DNA from: Burkholderia thailandensis E264
GTDB lineage: Bacteria > Pseudomonadota > Gammaproteobacteria > Burkholderiales > Burkholderiaceae
Length of the DNA: 64,000 nucleotides
Direction: 5' to 3'
Assembly (NCBI RefSeq): GCF_000012365.1
Contig: NC_007650.1
Location: forward strand, 1,426,001 to 1,490,000
Shown here: in pieces, positions 10,001-17,994 of the stretch
Numbering within the stretch: the stretch's first letter is position 1
Layout of the letters: each line of letters begins with the position of its first letter
The notes under the pieces: model-generated
Database searches by the model: none
What the model was told of the DNA's origin: nothing
Seen by the model: only the letters and a program-made list of their open reading frames with translations
Translations under genes and position numbers: made by a program

Positions 10001-11765
10001 GCTGCCCGCGCCGCTCGCCGAGCGCGCGAAGGCGGACGGCGCGGCGCATCTGGTCGAGGAACTGGTGGCCGGGATCTGGGCCGACGTGCTCGGCCTCGCG
10101 TCGGTGCCGGTCGATCAGGACTTCTTCGCGCTCGGCGGGCACTCGCTGCGCGCGACGTCGGTGATCGCGCGGCTGCGCGTCGCGCTGCGCCGGGACCTGC
10201 CGCTCGCGCTGCTGTACCGGCATCCGACCGTGCGCGAGCTGAGCGCGGCGATCGTCGCCGGCGACGCGCGCGCACGCGACGCGGGCGATGCGCAGGACCC
10301 GCACGGCGCGCAGGAGGGCGCGCTGCCGCGGCTGTCGCGCGACGGCCCGCTGCCGCTATCGCCCGCTCAGGAGCGGCTGTGGTTCCTGCATCGCCTGGAG
10401 CCGGACAGCCCGTTCTACACGATCGTGCTCGCGGCCTGGCTCGACGGCCGCGTCGAGCGCGCGGCGCTCGAGCGGGCCGTGGCCGTGGTGGCCGAGCGCC
10501 ACGAGATCCTGCGCAGCCACATCGTCGACATCGGCGGCCGGCCCGCGCAGACGCCCGCCCGCGCCGACCTGCCGCTGCCGCTGCCGATCCGGGTGGCGGA
10601 CCTGACGGGCGCCGCCGATCCGCAAGCCGAAGCGCTCGCGCTCGCGCGCGCCGACGCGCGGCGGCCATTCGATCTGGCGCGCGAACTGCCGTTCCGGGTG
10701 CTGCTCGCGCACACGCGCGCGGACCGCGCGCTGGCGCTGATCCTGATGGATCACGCGGCGGCGGACGGCTGGTCGGTCGGCATCTTCGCGCAGGAACTGC
10801 TCGGCGCGTACGACGCGCTCGTCGAGGGCGCGGCGCCGGCGCTGCCGCCGCTCGACGCGCAATACGCGGATCTGAGCGCGTGGCAGGCGTCGCGGCTCGC
10901 GCGCGGCGAGCTCGAGCGGCAGCTCGACTACTGGCGCGCGACGCTCGCGGGCTTGCCGGCGCTGAACCTGCCGACCGATCGGCCGCGCTCGCCTGCGCAA
11001 CGCTTCGCGGGCGCGGTGGTGCGCTTCCGGGTGCCGGCGGCGACGTCTCACGCGCTCGCGGCGCTCGCGCGCCGCGAGAGCTGCACGCTCTTCATGGTCG
11101 GGCTCGCCGCGTTCGCGACGGTGCTGCGCCACCGCAGCGGGCAGGACGATCTGGCGATCGGCACCGATCTCGCGGGGCGCACGCACCCCGCGGCGGAGCG
11201 GCTGATCGGCTTCTTCGTGAACCAACTGGTGCTGCGCATCGACCTGAGCGGCTGCGACAGCTTCCGCGATGCGCTGCGCGCGGTGCGCGCGCGCGCGCTC
11301 GACGGTTTCTTCCATCAGGACGTGCCGTTCGACACGCTGGTGCGCACGCTGAATCCGCCGCGCGAGCCCGGGCGGATGCCGCTGTTCCAGGTGAAGTTCG
11401 TGCTGCAGAACACGCCGTTCATGACGCTGTCGAGCCGCCATCTGCGCGTCGAGCCGCTCGAGATCGACACGGGCACAGCGAAGTACGACCTGCTCGTGAC
11501 CTTGGCCGAGCGGCCCGACGGACTCGCGGGCACGCTCGAATACGCGACCGATCTGTTCGACGCGGCGACGGCGCAGGGCATCGCCGCCGATCTGCAGGCG
11601 GTGCTCGAGCTCGTCGCGCAGAACGCCGCGGTCGGCGTGGCCGACATCGCGCGGCTGCTCGATGCGGGCCAGGCGCAGCGCGCGGAGCTCGGCCGTCAGA
11701 GCTTGCGTCGCGCGGGGCTCGAACGGTTGCGCCGGCTCGCGCGCACGGAAGGAGGGGGGCGATGA
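7023..11765 (+). CDS. NRPS, C-A-T-C
   Basis: A 1580-residue synthetase starting at the ATG that overlaps the preceding TGA by one base. The first condensation domain (about 1-430) has a full HHHLILDG site. The adenylation domain (about 470-960) belongs to the subgroup with FDLSVYDIFG and GGATEAAIWSN in place of YGPTE. The hand-read code is DLYDVCLIW, close to cysteine and other small polar residue codes; no substrate is claimed. The carrier has FFALGGHSL near residue 1033. A second condensation domain (about 1110-1540) has DHAAADG, keeping the catalytic second histidine but not the first. Ending in a C domain means the downstream partner brings only A-T-TE, which fits the protein encoded at 3061, whose own C-like domain is inactive. 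Confidence 0.9.
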   Translation: MEASRPMTTSASSPILFPTAADTRSGPPAIEAVLPLTPMQHGMLFHSLLDPASAVFFQQLIAELDGALDARAFAAAWADLVDRHQSLRAAFLWERRDEPRQVVLRRAPAPIEWLDWPDLEPDAFDAKLDAYLRADRERRFDPAKAPLLRVAIVRRAPARHLMIVSHHHLILDGWSTGVLLDELQTLHAAHLHRRPAALRPAPRYAAFVERIARADRPRDDTFWRATLAGFAQPTPLVGDLRRDAATSGDYVPCDLQLDLPARRALEDAARRHRVSAAVPVLAAWAWLLGRRADVPEVVYGVTVAGRPADLPDADRLVGLCINTVPLRAAVPAQSDIGGWLRDVQERLARTQPHEHASLSAIQRASDLPAGVPLFDSLVVYENYPVAPASAGAPLRLVHARVEERANYALTLIAEPRADGLALRLIVDRTRIAMEEGRRMLGQLRVVLAGIARADERADLAGLALLTADEQRRILQDWNATQAPYERTATLHGLFARRAAQAPDAPALIDGAGTLGYGELDRLSRAVAAALDAARVPAGAPVAVRMSRDRHLVAALLGILRSGRAYVPLACNLPPARVGDIVDALSIGCVVTSAAIGDETAAHLGGRPAALLVAEEIVRGASAPGREPERGTADDLAYVIFTSGSTGKPKGVMMRHRPVVNLIEWVNRRFGVGPSDRMLFVTSPAFDLSVYDIFGVLAAGGSIRIASDDEAADPERLARILAEEPVTFWDSAPAALWQLHPLLQERVEGSRLRLVFCSGDWIPLSLPDWMRGCFPGASVVALGGATEAAIWSNYHVVERVEPGWRSIPYGRPIQNARYYILDRALRPVPPGIPGDLYIGGECLSDGYAGEPALTAARFVADPHGDRPGARMYRTGDRARFWDDATIEFLGRDDHQVKIRGFRIELGEVEAALARHPDVQDALAVVRANGEGGPADGRDDRTLVAYAVPRPGGRAGAADLIAHLRGLLPPPMVPAHLVMLDALPVSANGKVDRHALPAPLAERAKADGAAHLVEELVAGIWADVLGLASVPVDQDFFALGGHSLRATSVIARLRVALRRDLPLALLYRHPTVRELSAAIVAGDARARDAGDAQDPHGAQEGALPRLSRDGPLPLSPAQERLWFLHRLEPDSPFYTIVLAAWLDGRVERAALERAVAVVAERHEILRSHIVDIGGRPAQTPARADLPLPLPIRVADLTGAADPQAEALALARADARRPFDLARELPFRVLLAHTRADRALALILMDHAAADGWSVGIFAQELLGAYDALVEGAAPALPPLDAQYADLSAWQASRLARGELERQLDYWRATLAGLPALNLPTDRPRSPAQRFAGAVVRFRVPAATSHALAALARRESCTLFMVGLAAFATVLRHRSGQDDLAIGTDLAGRTHPAAERLIGFFVNQLVLRIDLSGCDSFRDALRAVRARALDGFFHQDVPFDTLVRTLNPPREPGRMPLFQVKFVLQNTPFMTLSSRHLRVEPLEIDTGTAKYDLLVTLAERPDGLAGTLEYATDLFDAATAQGIAADLQAVLELVAQNAAVGVADIARLLDAGQAQRAELGRQSLRRAGLERLRRLARTEGGGR

Positions 11766-13054
11766 ACGATGTCTTCGGCGAACGCGGGAGCCATGTCGCG
11801 AGCGGCATGAAGGGCGACACGAATAACGATGTCAAGAAGGGCGATCTCGAGGGCGGCATCAAGAGCGGCGCGGCGCGCGACCACTGCGCGATCGTCACGC
11901 GCCACGCGCCGGCGGCGATCCTCTGGGATGCCGCCGACGCCGCGCCGGAGCTCGTCGCCGCGCGCCCCGCGCTCGCCGATGCGCTCGCCGGGCTGCGCGC
12001 GGGCGTGCCGGCGGCCGGCCGGATCGCGCCATTCGACGATCCGGCCGCGGTGCGCCCATACCGGCACTTGCGCGCGTTCTACCTGCAGCGCGCGGACGGC
12101 GTGCTCGCGATCAAGGGCAGCGAGATCCTCGCGGCCGACGTCGAGCCGCATCTGCGGATGCTCGCGGCGCATCGGGTCGAGTTCCCCGGCCGGGGCCGCT
12201 CGCTGTTTTCCGCGCTCGAGCATTTCCCGCTGAACGAGCAGAAGATTCCGCTCGCGATGTCGGTCGACGAGGCGCTCGAGGACGCGCACGCCGCCGCCGC
12301 CGTGCAGCGCGCGCATCTGGCGCGCTTCGGCCGCGTCGCGCGCGTGCCGCTGCCGCTCGTCGCGATTCGCTGGCCCGACGCGGCAGCGCACGCGCATCTC
12401 GCGCGGCTCGCGCCGCTCCTCACGCGCCGCGCGCGGCTCGCCGTCGAGCGTGTCGCGGCCGATGGCCTGGGCGCGGTCGCGTACCACTATCCGGCCGTCC
12501 CGCATCGCGTCGCGCATCTGCCTCAACTGCTCGCCGGACGGCCGGAAAACGGCTGGCTCGCGCGCCTGTCCGCGCTGACCGATCCCGCCGCGACGATCGA
12601 CGGCTGGCTCGAACTGCTCGCGCGCATGCTCGCGCTCGGCTTCCTGCCCGCGAGCGTCGAGAGCATGGGCGTGGGCCATTGCCTCGACACGAAGAACGCG
12701 GTCATCGACGGCGGATTCGTCGACCTGGGCTCGGTATGCCGCACGGCCGACGTGACCGACGATCGGCGGTTTCTCGAAACGCTGCTGTCGGCGATCGCGG
12801 ATCTCGCGCAGACCTGCCGGCAGTTCCTGCTCGGCGATGCGCCGGACGTCGAGGCCGAGTACCGCAATCCGTCGCTCGCGATGGTCTTGGTGCTCAACCG
12901 GCTGTTGCCGGATCTCGCCGCGCGCGTGCAGCGGCTCGGCGGGGCGGATTCGCGCATCGCGGACGCGCTCGCGCCCCGGCGCGCCGCCGACGCGCTCGCG
13001 GGCGAATTGGCGCGGCTCGGCCTCGGGGCCGCGCCGCCGGGAGGACATCGATGA
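11762..13054 (+). CDS. Uncharacterised cluster protein with kinase/SelO-like motifs
   Basis: A 430-residue protein I cannot place in a named family. It contains VLAIKGSE with K118, and at residues 306-324 a pattern H306..D309..N312 followed by D321-L-G. Such an arrangement resembles the catalytic loop and metal-binding DFG of protein-kinase folds, and more closely the KGSG and NTDN...IDYG motifs of SelO-type pseudokinases that transfer AMP to proteins. The similarity is read by eye and is not proof. The first 35 residues look like a low-complexity leader (GMKGDTNNDVKKGDLEGG), so translation could start later. It overlaps the genes on both sides by four bases, so it is tied to the biosynthetic operon; tailoring by phosphoryl or nucleotidyl transfer, or a regulatory role, are both possible. 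Confidence 0.6.
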   Translation: MNDVFGERGSHVASGMKGDTNNDVKKGDLEGGIKSGAARDHCAIVTRHAPAAILWDAADAAPELVAARPALADALAGLRAGVPAAGRIAPFDDPAAVRPYRHLRAFYLQRADGVLAIKGSEILAADVEPHLRMLAAHRVEFPGRGRSLFSALEHFPLNEQKIPLAMSVDEALEDAHAAAAVQRAHLARFGRVARVPLPLVAIRWPDAAAHAHLARLAPLLTRRARLAVERVAADGLGAVAYHYPAVPHRVAHLPQLLAGRPENGWLARLSALTDPAATIDGWLELLARMLALGFLPASVESMGVGHCLDTKNAVIDGGFVDLGSVCRTADVTDDRRFLETLLSAIADLAQTCRQFLLGDAPDVEAEYRNPSLAMVLVLNRLLPDLAARVQRLGGADSRIADALAPRRAADALAGELARLGLGAAPPGGHR

Positions 13055-14115
13055 GCCGCGTACGCCTGCTTTCCGAACTGGTTCCGGGGCTCGACACGCT
13101 CGTCAGGCCGCTGGACCTGCTCGAGCGGCCCACGCCCGTGACCGAGGAGCCGGAACTCGCGCGCCGTTGGGGGCAGGCCGGCCTGTGGGTCAAGCGCGAC
13201 GATCTCGCCAATCCGCTCTACGGCGGCAGCAAGGTCCGCACGCTCGAGTTCTTCCTCGGCCGCGCGCGCGCGGTGGGCGCGGACGGCGTCGTCACGATGG
13301 GGCCCTACGGCAGCCATCAGTTGCTCGCGACCGCGGTGTTCGGCCGGCTGACGGGTTTTCGCACGCGCGGCGTCGCGACGCCGCAGCCCGACGTGCCGGA
13401 GATCGAACTGAACCGCCGGCTGCTGCCCGCGTACGGCATGGAGGTGATGCGCTGCGGCAGCTTCGCCGCCGTGCCCGCGACGCTGCTGCGCGCGCGGCTC
13501 AAGCGGCTCGGCTCGGCGCGGCCGTTCTGGATTCCGCCCGGCGCGAATCATCCGCTCGGCGTGATGGGCGTCGTCGAGGGCGCGCTCGAAGTCGCGCAGG
13601 CGATCCGCGCGGGCAGCCTGCCGCTTCCGGACGACGTCGTCGTGCCGACCGGCACCTGCGCGACGGCGGCGGGCGTCTACCTCGGCTTCGCGCTCGCGGG
13701 GCTCCACGTGCGGGTCGTCGCCGTGCGGATGGTGCCGATGATCGTCACCGGGCCGGCGAAGCTGCTGCGCATGGTCCGGCAGACCGAGTGGCTGCTGCGC
13801 CGCTACGGCCTGACGGCGACCGCGCGCTGGGGCGCGCTGCTGTGGACGAACGACCATGCGGGGCCGAGCTACGGGCGGGGCGGCCTCGTCGCCGAGCGCG
13901 CGCGCGCGGATGTCGAGCAATTCGGCGCATTCCGCACCGAAACCACCTACACCGCGAAGACGCTCGCGCTGCTCGCGGGCGGCGGTCTTCGGCAGCGGCG
14001 AGTGCTGTTCTGGAACACCTACAGCGCGATCGATCCCGATCCGATGCGGGACGCCGCCGACGCGTGCGCGCCCGCCGACGGCGCGCCCTTTCCTCGTTGC
14101 GCAACCGAACCGTAG
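13051..14115 (+). CDS. PLP-dependent enzyme, ACC deaminase/D-cysteine desulfhydrase family
   Basis: A 354-residue fold-type II PLP enzyme. The Schiff-base lysine is K61 in YGGSKVRTLEF, the family form of GGNKVRKLE, preceded by KRDD. A glycine/threonine-rich phosphate loop (VPTGTCATAAG) follows near residue 200. Family members deaminate 1-aminocyclopropane-1-carboxylate or eliminate sulfide from D-cysteine; in biosynthetic clusters relatives make unusual amino acid precursors. It starts at an ATG overlapping the previous stop (ATGA). In this operon a role in making or modifying a non-proteinogenic residue is more likely than sulfur catabolism, but the reaction cannot be deduced. Confidence 0.8.
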   Translation: MSRVRLLSELVPGLDTLVRPLDLLERPTPVTEEPELARRWGQAGLWVKRDDLANPLYGGSKVRTLEFFLGRARAVGADGVVTMGPYGSHQLLATAVFGRLTGFRTRGVATPQPDVPEIELNRRLLPAYGMEVMRCGSFAAVPATLLRARLKRLGSARPFWIPPGANHPLGVMGVVEGALEVAQAIRAGSLPLPDDVVVPTGTCATAAGVYLGFALAGLHVRVVAVRMVPMIVTGPAKLLRMVRQTEWLLRRYGLTATARWGALLWTNDHAGPSYGRGGLVAERARADVEQFGAFRTETTYTAKTLALLAGGGLRQRRVLFWNTYSAIDPDPMRDAADACAPADGAPFPRCATEP

Positions 14116-14126
14116 GAGATGCCGAA

Positions 14127-15074
14127 TTGACGAAGTCGACGATCGCTCATTCTCGGCCGGCGCAGTCGGTCCTGGATTTCGGAATCGTGGCGCCCGGCCG
14201 CGCCGGTCCCGCCGTGCTCGCCGACAGCCTCGCGCTCGCCGACCGGCTCGACCGGCTAGGCTACCACCGGCTCTGGCTGTCCGAGCATCACGAATCCCAT
14301 TTCTGCTGGGCCGTGCCGGAAATGATGGTCGCGGCCCTCGCGCAACGCACGCGCACGCTGCGCATCGGCACGGCGGCCGTGCTGCTCCCCGTGCGCAATC
14401 CGTTGCTGCTCGCGGAGAGCTTTCGCGTGCTCGAGGCGCTGACGCCCGGCCGCGTCGATCTCGGCGTGTGCGCGGCGGTGCCGCTCGATCCCGTCGCGCT
14501 GTCCGCGCTCGCCGGGCAGCCGCGGCCGGATGTGGCCGCGCTGATGGCGAGCTTCGACGGGCGGCTCGGCGAACTGCTCGACTTTTTGCGCGGCGGGTTT
14601 CCCGACGGGCACCGGTTCGCGTGCGGCGCGACGCCGCCGTTCGTCGACGCGCCGCCCGTTTGGGTGATGGGCTCGGGCCCGGGCAGCGCGGCGACGGCCG
14701 CGGCACGCGGCGCGCACTACGCGTATTCGCTGTTCCACAAGGGCAGCCGGCAGGACCCCGCGGTGCCGGCCGCGTACCGCGAGCGGCGGCCGGACGGCCG
14801 CGTCGCGGTGGCCGTGAGTTGCATCAGCGCGGACACGGACGCCGCCGCGGCCGAGCAGCGCCGCCTCGTCGAAGGCTGGCTGCGCGACGACATGCGCGTC
14901 GTGCTGTCGGGCTCGCACGACGCCTGCCGCGAACAGGTGCGCGCGCTCGCGCAGCGGTTTCACGCGGATGAAGTCATCCTGCTGCATCTGTGGCATGACC
15001 CCGCGCGCCGCATCGACGCGATCGAGGCGATGGCGTCGATGATTCATCCGTTGGCCGAACCGGTGCGCGCATGA
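14127..15074 (+). CDS. Luciferase-like (LLM class) flavin monooxygenase
   Basis: A 315-residue TIM-barrel flavin-dependent oxygenase of the bacterial luciferase superfamily, recognised by FGIVAPG at the N-terminus, WLSEHHESHFCW, RTRTLRIGTAAVLLPVRNP and VWVMGSGPGSA. It resembles the MsnO8-type subgroup seen beside NRPS/PKS genes. The start is a TTG at 14127 with GGAG at 14115-14118; no in-frame ATG or GTG lies nearby, and the frame upstream belongs to a shadow of the PLP gene. These enzymes hydroxylate or oxidatively cleave small substrates with FMNH2 and O2. Here it probably oxidises an amino acid or peptide intermediate. The stop overlaps the next start (ATGA). Confidence 0.85.
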   Translation: MTKSTIAHSRPAQSVLDFGIVAPGRAGPAVLADSLALADRLDRLGYHRLWLSEHHESHFCWAVPEMMVAALAQRTRTLRIGTAAVLLPVRNPLLLAESFRVLEALTPGRVDLGVCAAVPLDPVALSALAGQPRPDVAALMASFDGRLGELLDFLRGGFPDGHRFACGATPPFVDAPPVWVMGSGPGSAATAAARGAHYAYSLFHKGSRQDPAVPAAYRERRPDGRVAVAVSCISADTDAAAAEQRRLVEGWLRDDMRVVLSGSHDACREQVRALAQRFHADEVILLHLWHDPARRIDAIEAMASMIHPLAEPVRA

Positions 15075-16891
15075 CGACGTCCGCCCATGTCGCCACGGTT
15101 CGCACGCCGACGATGGTCGACATCGTGCGCGCGCACGCCGAGCGGCAACCCGGCCGGCGTGCATACACGTATCTGCCGGAACAGGAGGGCGCGCCCGCCG
15201 CGCAGCTCGACTATGCGTGCCTCGTTCGCCGCGCGGATGCGATCGCGGCCGGCCTCGACCGGCGCCTGGCGTGCGAGCCCGATGCGCCGCGGATGGCGAT
15301 GCTGCTGTTTCCGCCGGGGCCGGACTTTCTCGCGGCGTTCTGGGGCTGCCTGTCGGCGCGCGTGATCGCGATTCCGGCGCCGCTGCCGCGCCCCGGGCGC
15401 GGCCCGGCGACGCTCGATGCGATCGCGCGGAACGCGGGCGCACGGCTGATTCTCGCGTGCCGCCCGCAGGCCGACGCGATCGGCCGGATGCGCGCGCAAT
15501 CCGCGGCGCTCGCGCGCCTCGACGTGCTGTTCGTCGACGACATGCAGGCGGACGGCGCCGGCCGTCCCGCGCCGCCTAGGCCCGCGGCGCACGACATCGC
15601 GTTCCTGCAATACACGTCGGGCTCGACGAGCCGGCCGAAGGGCGTCGTCGTCCGCCACCGCAACTTGGTCGCCAACGAACGGATGATCGCGCAGGCGATG
15701 TCGCTCGATCGCGCGTCGACGACGGTGACCTGGATGCCGCACTACCACGACATGGGCCTGATCGGCGGCATGCTGCAGCCGCTCTACAGCGGCGCGGACT
15801 GCGTGGCGATGGCGCCGACGACGTTCCTGAAGCGGCCGCTGCGCTGGCTGCAGGCGATCGCGCAATGGCGCGGGGTGTCGTCCGGCGGGCCGGATTTCGC
15901 GTACCGGCTGTGCGTCGAGCGGATCGCGCCCGAGCACACGGCCGGGCTCGATCTGTCGAGCTGGCGCGTCGCGTTCAACGGCGCGGAGCCCGTGCGCGCG
16001 GCGACCCTCGCCGCGTTCGGCGAGCGCTTCGGCCCCGCCGGCTTTCGCGCGAGCGCGTGCTATCCGTGCTACGGGATGGCGGAAGCGACGCTGCTCGCGG
16101 CGGGCGGGCGCGCGGGCGACGGCGCGCGCGTGCTGCGCATCTCGGCCGCCGGGCTCGCGGCCGGCCGAGCCGAGCCGCCGGCGCCGGGCGACGCGAGCGC
16201 GGCCGCCGTGTGCTGCGGAGCGCCGCCGGCGGGCGCGCGGCTCGCCGTCGTCGATCCGGCGACGCGTCGGCGGCGTCCGGACGGCATCGTCGGCGAAATC
16301 TGGATCGCCGGCCCGCACGTCGCCGACGGCTACCATCGCGCGCCCGAGGCGAGCGCCGCGACGTTCGGCGCGGCGCTCGCCGGCCCGGAGCCGGACGCGG
16401 GCCCGTGGCTGCGCACGGGCGACCTCGGGTTTCTGCTCGACGGCGGCGTGTACGTCACCGGCCGGCTGAAGGAGATGATGATCGTCAACGGACGCAACCT
16501 GTATCCGCACGACGTCGAAGACACGCTGCGCGACGGGCTCGCCGAGATCCGCGACGCGGCCGTGTTCGCGTTGGCCGAGCCGGGCGGGCGCGAGCGCACG
16601 GTCGCGATCCTCGAGCTGGCCGCCGCGCAGCGCCGGCTGATCCTGCAGCGGGACGCGCACGCCGACGCCGGGCTGCACGCGATCGCCGTCGGCGCGCGCG
16701 CGCTCGCCGCGCGGGCCTGCGAGCTGCCGCTCGACCACGTGCGGCTGAGCCTGCCGGGGGCGATCGTCAAGACGACGAGCGGCAAGACGCGCTATGGCGA
16801 GCTGCGCGCGCGCATGCTCGCGCTGCCCGATTCGTTGCGGCAGGCGCCCATATCGATAGAGGCGGGGCGCGCCCGCCGGGAGGAAGCATGA
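15071..16891 (+). CDS. Fatty-acyl-AMP ligase (FAAL)
   Basis: A 606-residue adenylate-forming enzyme. The P-loop reads FLQYTSGSTSRPKGVVV near residue 180, and the middle contains WMPHYHDMGLIGGML and the short linker of fatty-acyl-AMP ligases rather than CoA ligases. The C-terminal LRTGDLGFL and GRLKEMMIVNGRNLYPHDVE segments are typical of FAALs. Such enzymes activate a fatty acid as acyl-AMP and pass it to a carrier protein; the gene just downstream, overlapping by four bases, encodes one. Together they predict that the peptide made by this operon begins with, or carries, a fatty acyl chain. Confidence 0.92.
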   Translation: MTTSAHVATVRTPTMVDIVRAHAERQPGRRAYTYLPEQEGAPAAQLDYACLVRRADAIAAGLDRRLACEPDAPRMAMLLFPPGPDFLAAFWGCLSARVIAIPAPLPRPGRGPATLDAIARNAGARLILACRPQADAIGRMRAQSAALARLDVLFVDDMQADGAGRPAPPRPAAHDIAFLQYTSGSTSRPKGVVVRHRNLVANERMIAQAMSLDRASTTVTWMPHYHDMGLIGGMLQPLYSGADCVAMAPTTFLKRPLRWLQAIAQWRGVSSGGPDFAYRLCVERIAPEHTAGLDLSSWRVAFNGAEPVRAATLAAFGERFGPAGFRASACYPCYGMAEATLLAAGGRAGDGARVLRISAAGLAAGRAEPPAPGDASAAAVCCGAPPAGARLAVVDPATRRRRPDGIVGEIWIAGPHVADGYHRAPEASAATFGAALAGPEPDAGPWLRTGDLGFLLDGGVYVTGRLKEMMIVNGRNLYPHDVEDTLRDGLAEIRDAAVFALAEPGGRERTVAILELAAAQRRLILQRDAHADAGLHAIAVGARALAARACELPLDHVRLSLPGAIVKTTSGKTRYGELRARMLALPDSLRQAPISIEAGRARREEA

Positions 16892-17160
16892 ACATGACGA
16901 GCACGGCCTTGCCCCCCACGGCCGACGCGATCGAGCGTTGGCTGATCGGACGGATCGCGGCGGCGACGGGCTGCGCCGCGGCCGCGATCGATCCGGACAA
17001 GGCGATGGAAGCCTATGGGCTCACGTCGGTGATCGCGGTCGGCCTGAGCGCGGAGCTGGAGGATTGGCTCGGGATCGACGTCGACGCGACGATCGTCTGG
17101 GACTATCCGACGGTCGCGGGCCTCGCGGCCCATCTGGCGGACGCCTTGCGCGCGCGCTGA
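16888..17160 (+). CDS. Acyl carrier protein
   Basis: A 90-residue free-standing carrier protein. The phosphopantetheine attachment site is in EAYGLTSVIAV, the serine after GLT, followed by the helix and the WDYPTVAGLAAHL segment usual in carrier proteins. It starts inside the FAAL stop codon with AGGA seven bases upstream, and is the last gene of the operon. It most likely accepts the acyl-AMP product of the FAAL and presents it to a starter condensation domain encoded upstream of the window, or to the C domain of the NRPS at 7023. Confidence 0.9.
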   Translation: MNMTSTALPPTADAIERWLIGRIAAATGCAAAAIDPDKAMEAYGLTSVIAVGLSAELEDWLGIDVDATIVWDYPTVAGLAAHLADALRAR

Positions 17161-17188
17161 CGGGGCGCCCGCGCCCGAGCGCGCCGGC

Positions 17189-17959
17189 TCACAGCACGTT
17201 CATCATCGCGAGCGCGGCTTCCTGCAGCGGCGGCAGCACCCGCTCGAGCGCGGCGTCGGCGCTTTCGCCGCCGATCGGCATGTTGGTGCTGAGCGCGGCG
17301 ACGACCTCGCCGTGGCGGTTCTTGAGCGGCACGGCGATCCCGCGCACGCCGAGCTGCAATTGCTGCTCGATCAGCGCATAGCCGTCGATGCGCGCGCGGT
17401 CGATCTTTTCCTGCAGGCGCGCCTTGTTGGTCAGCGTGTGCGGGGTGAACGGCGGGAACTCGGTCGAGTCGAGCCACGCGCGCACCGCGTCCTGGTCCGC
17501 CTTGCACGCGAGCAGCACGACGCCCGGCGAGATCAGCGGCGCGGGCACGCGCGCGCCGAGCACGAAGCCCGTCGTCATCACGCGCGACACGCCGTTGCGC
17601 GCGATCACGACGAGTTCCCATTCGTCGAGCACGCTCACGTATGCGGATTCGTTGAGCGTCGCGCTCAATTGCTGCAGATACGGCTGCACGGTGCGCGGCA
17701 GGCGCGCCGAATCGAAGTACGACCAGCCGACCCGCAGCACGCGCGGCGTGAGCCCGTAGAGCCGCCCGTCGGTGTATACGTAGCCGAGCGCTTCGAGCGT
17801 GAGCAGATAGCGGCGCGCGGCGGTGCGCGTCAAGCCCGTGCGCGCGGCGGCCTGGGTCGGCGTCATCCGCGCGTGCTGGCTGTCGAACGCCTCGAGGATC
17901 GCGAGGCCTTTCTCGAGGCCCGCGATCCAGTCGCGTCGGTCGAGCGGCGTCTTCTTCAT
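17189..17959 (-). CDS. IclR-family transcriptional regulator (PcaR/PobR type)
   Basis: A 256-residue regulator. The N-terminus has a winged helix (MTPTQAAARTGLTRTAARRYLLTLEALGYV) followed by the IclR effector-binding domain with the typical FVLGARVPAPLISPGVVLL and GYALIEQQLQLGVRGIAVPL segments. The start at 17959 gives the MKKTPLDRRDWIAGLEKG beginning that PcaR-like regulators share. It lies 35 bases downstream of the MHS transporter gene on the same strand and is probably cotranscribed. Family members respond to aromatic acids, and the transporter plus the nearby 4-hydroxyphenylpyruvate dioxygenase make an aromatic-acid signal plausible. It is convergent with the lipopeptide operon and need not regulate it. 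Confidence 0.9.
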   Translation of the reverse strand: MKKTPLDRRDWIAGLEKGLAILEAFDSQHARMTPTQAAARTGLTRTAARRYLLTLEALGYVYTDGRLYGLTPRVLRVGWSYFDSARLPRTVQPYLQQLSATLNESAYVSVLDEWELVVIARNGVSRVMTTGFVLGARVPAPLISPGVVLLACKADQDAVRAWLDSTEFPPFTPHTLTNKARLQEKIDRARIDGYALIEQQLQLGVRGIAVPLKNRHGEVVAALSTNMPIGGESADAALERVLPPLQEAALAMMNVL

Positions 17960-17994
17960 TCGCGATGTCGCGATGGGCGATTCGCCGCGCTCGC

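Noticed and set aside
11762..13054. IucA/IucC-type siderophore synthetase
   Set aside because: Length and position suggested it, but none of the NIS synthetase motifs appear; the lysine and H..D..N...DLG pattern points to a kinase-like fold instead.
14127..15074. F420-dependent oxidoreductase
   Set aside because: The WLSEHH and VMGSGPGS segments fit flavin monooxygenases of the luciferase type better, and Burkholderia generally lacks F420.
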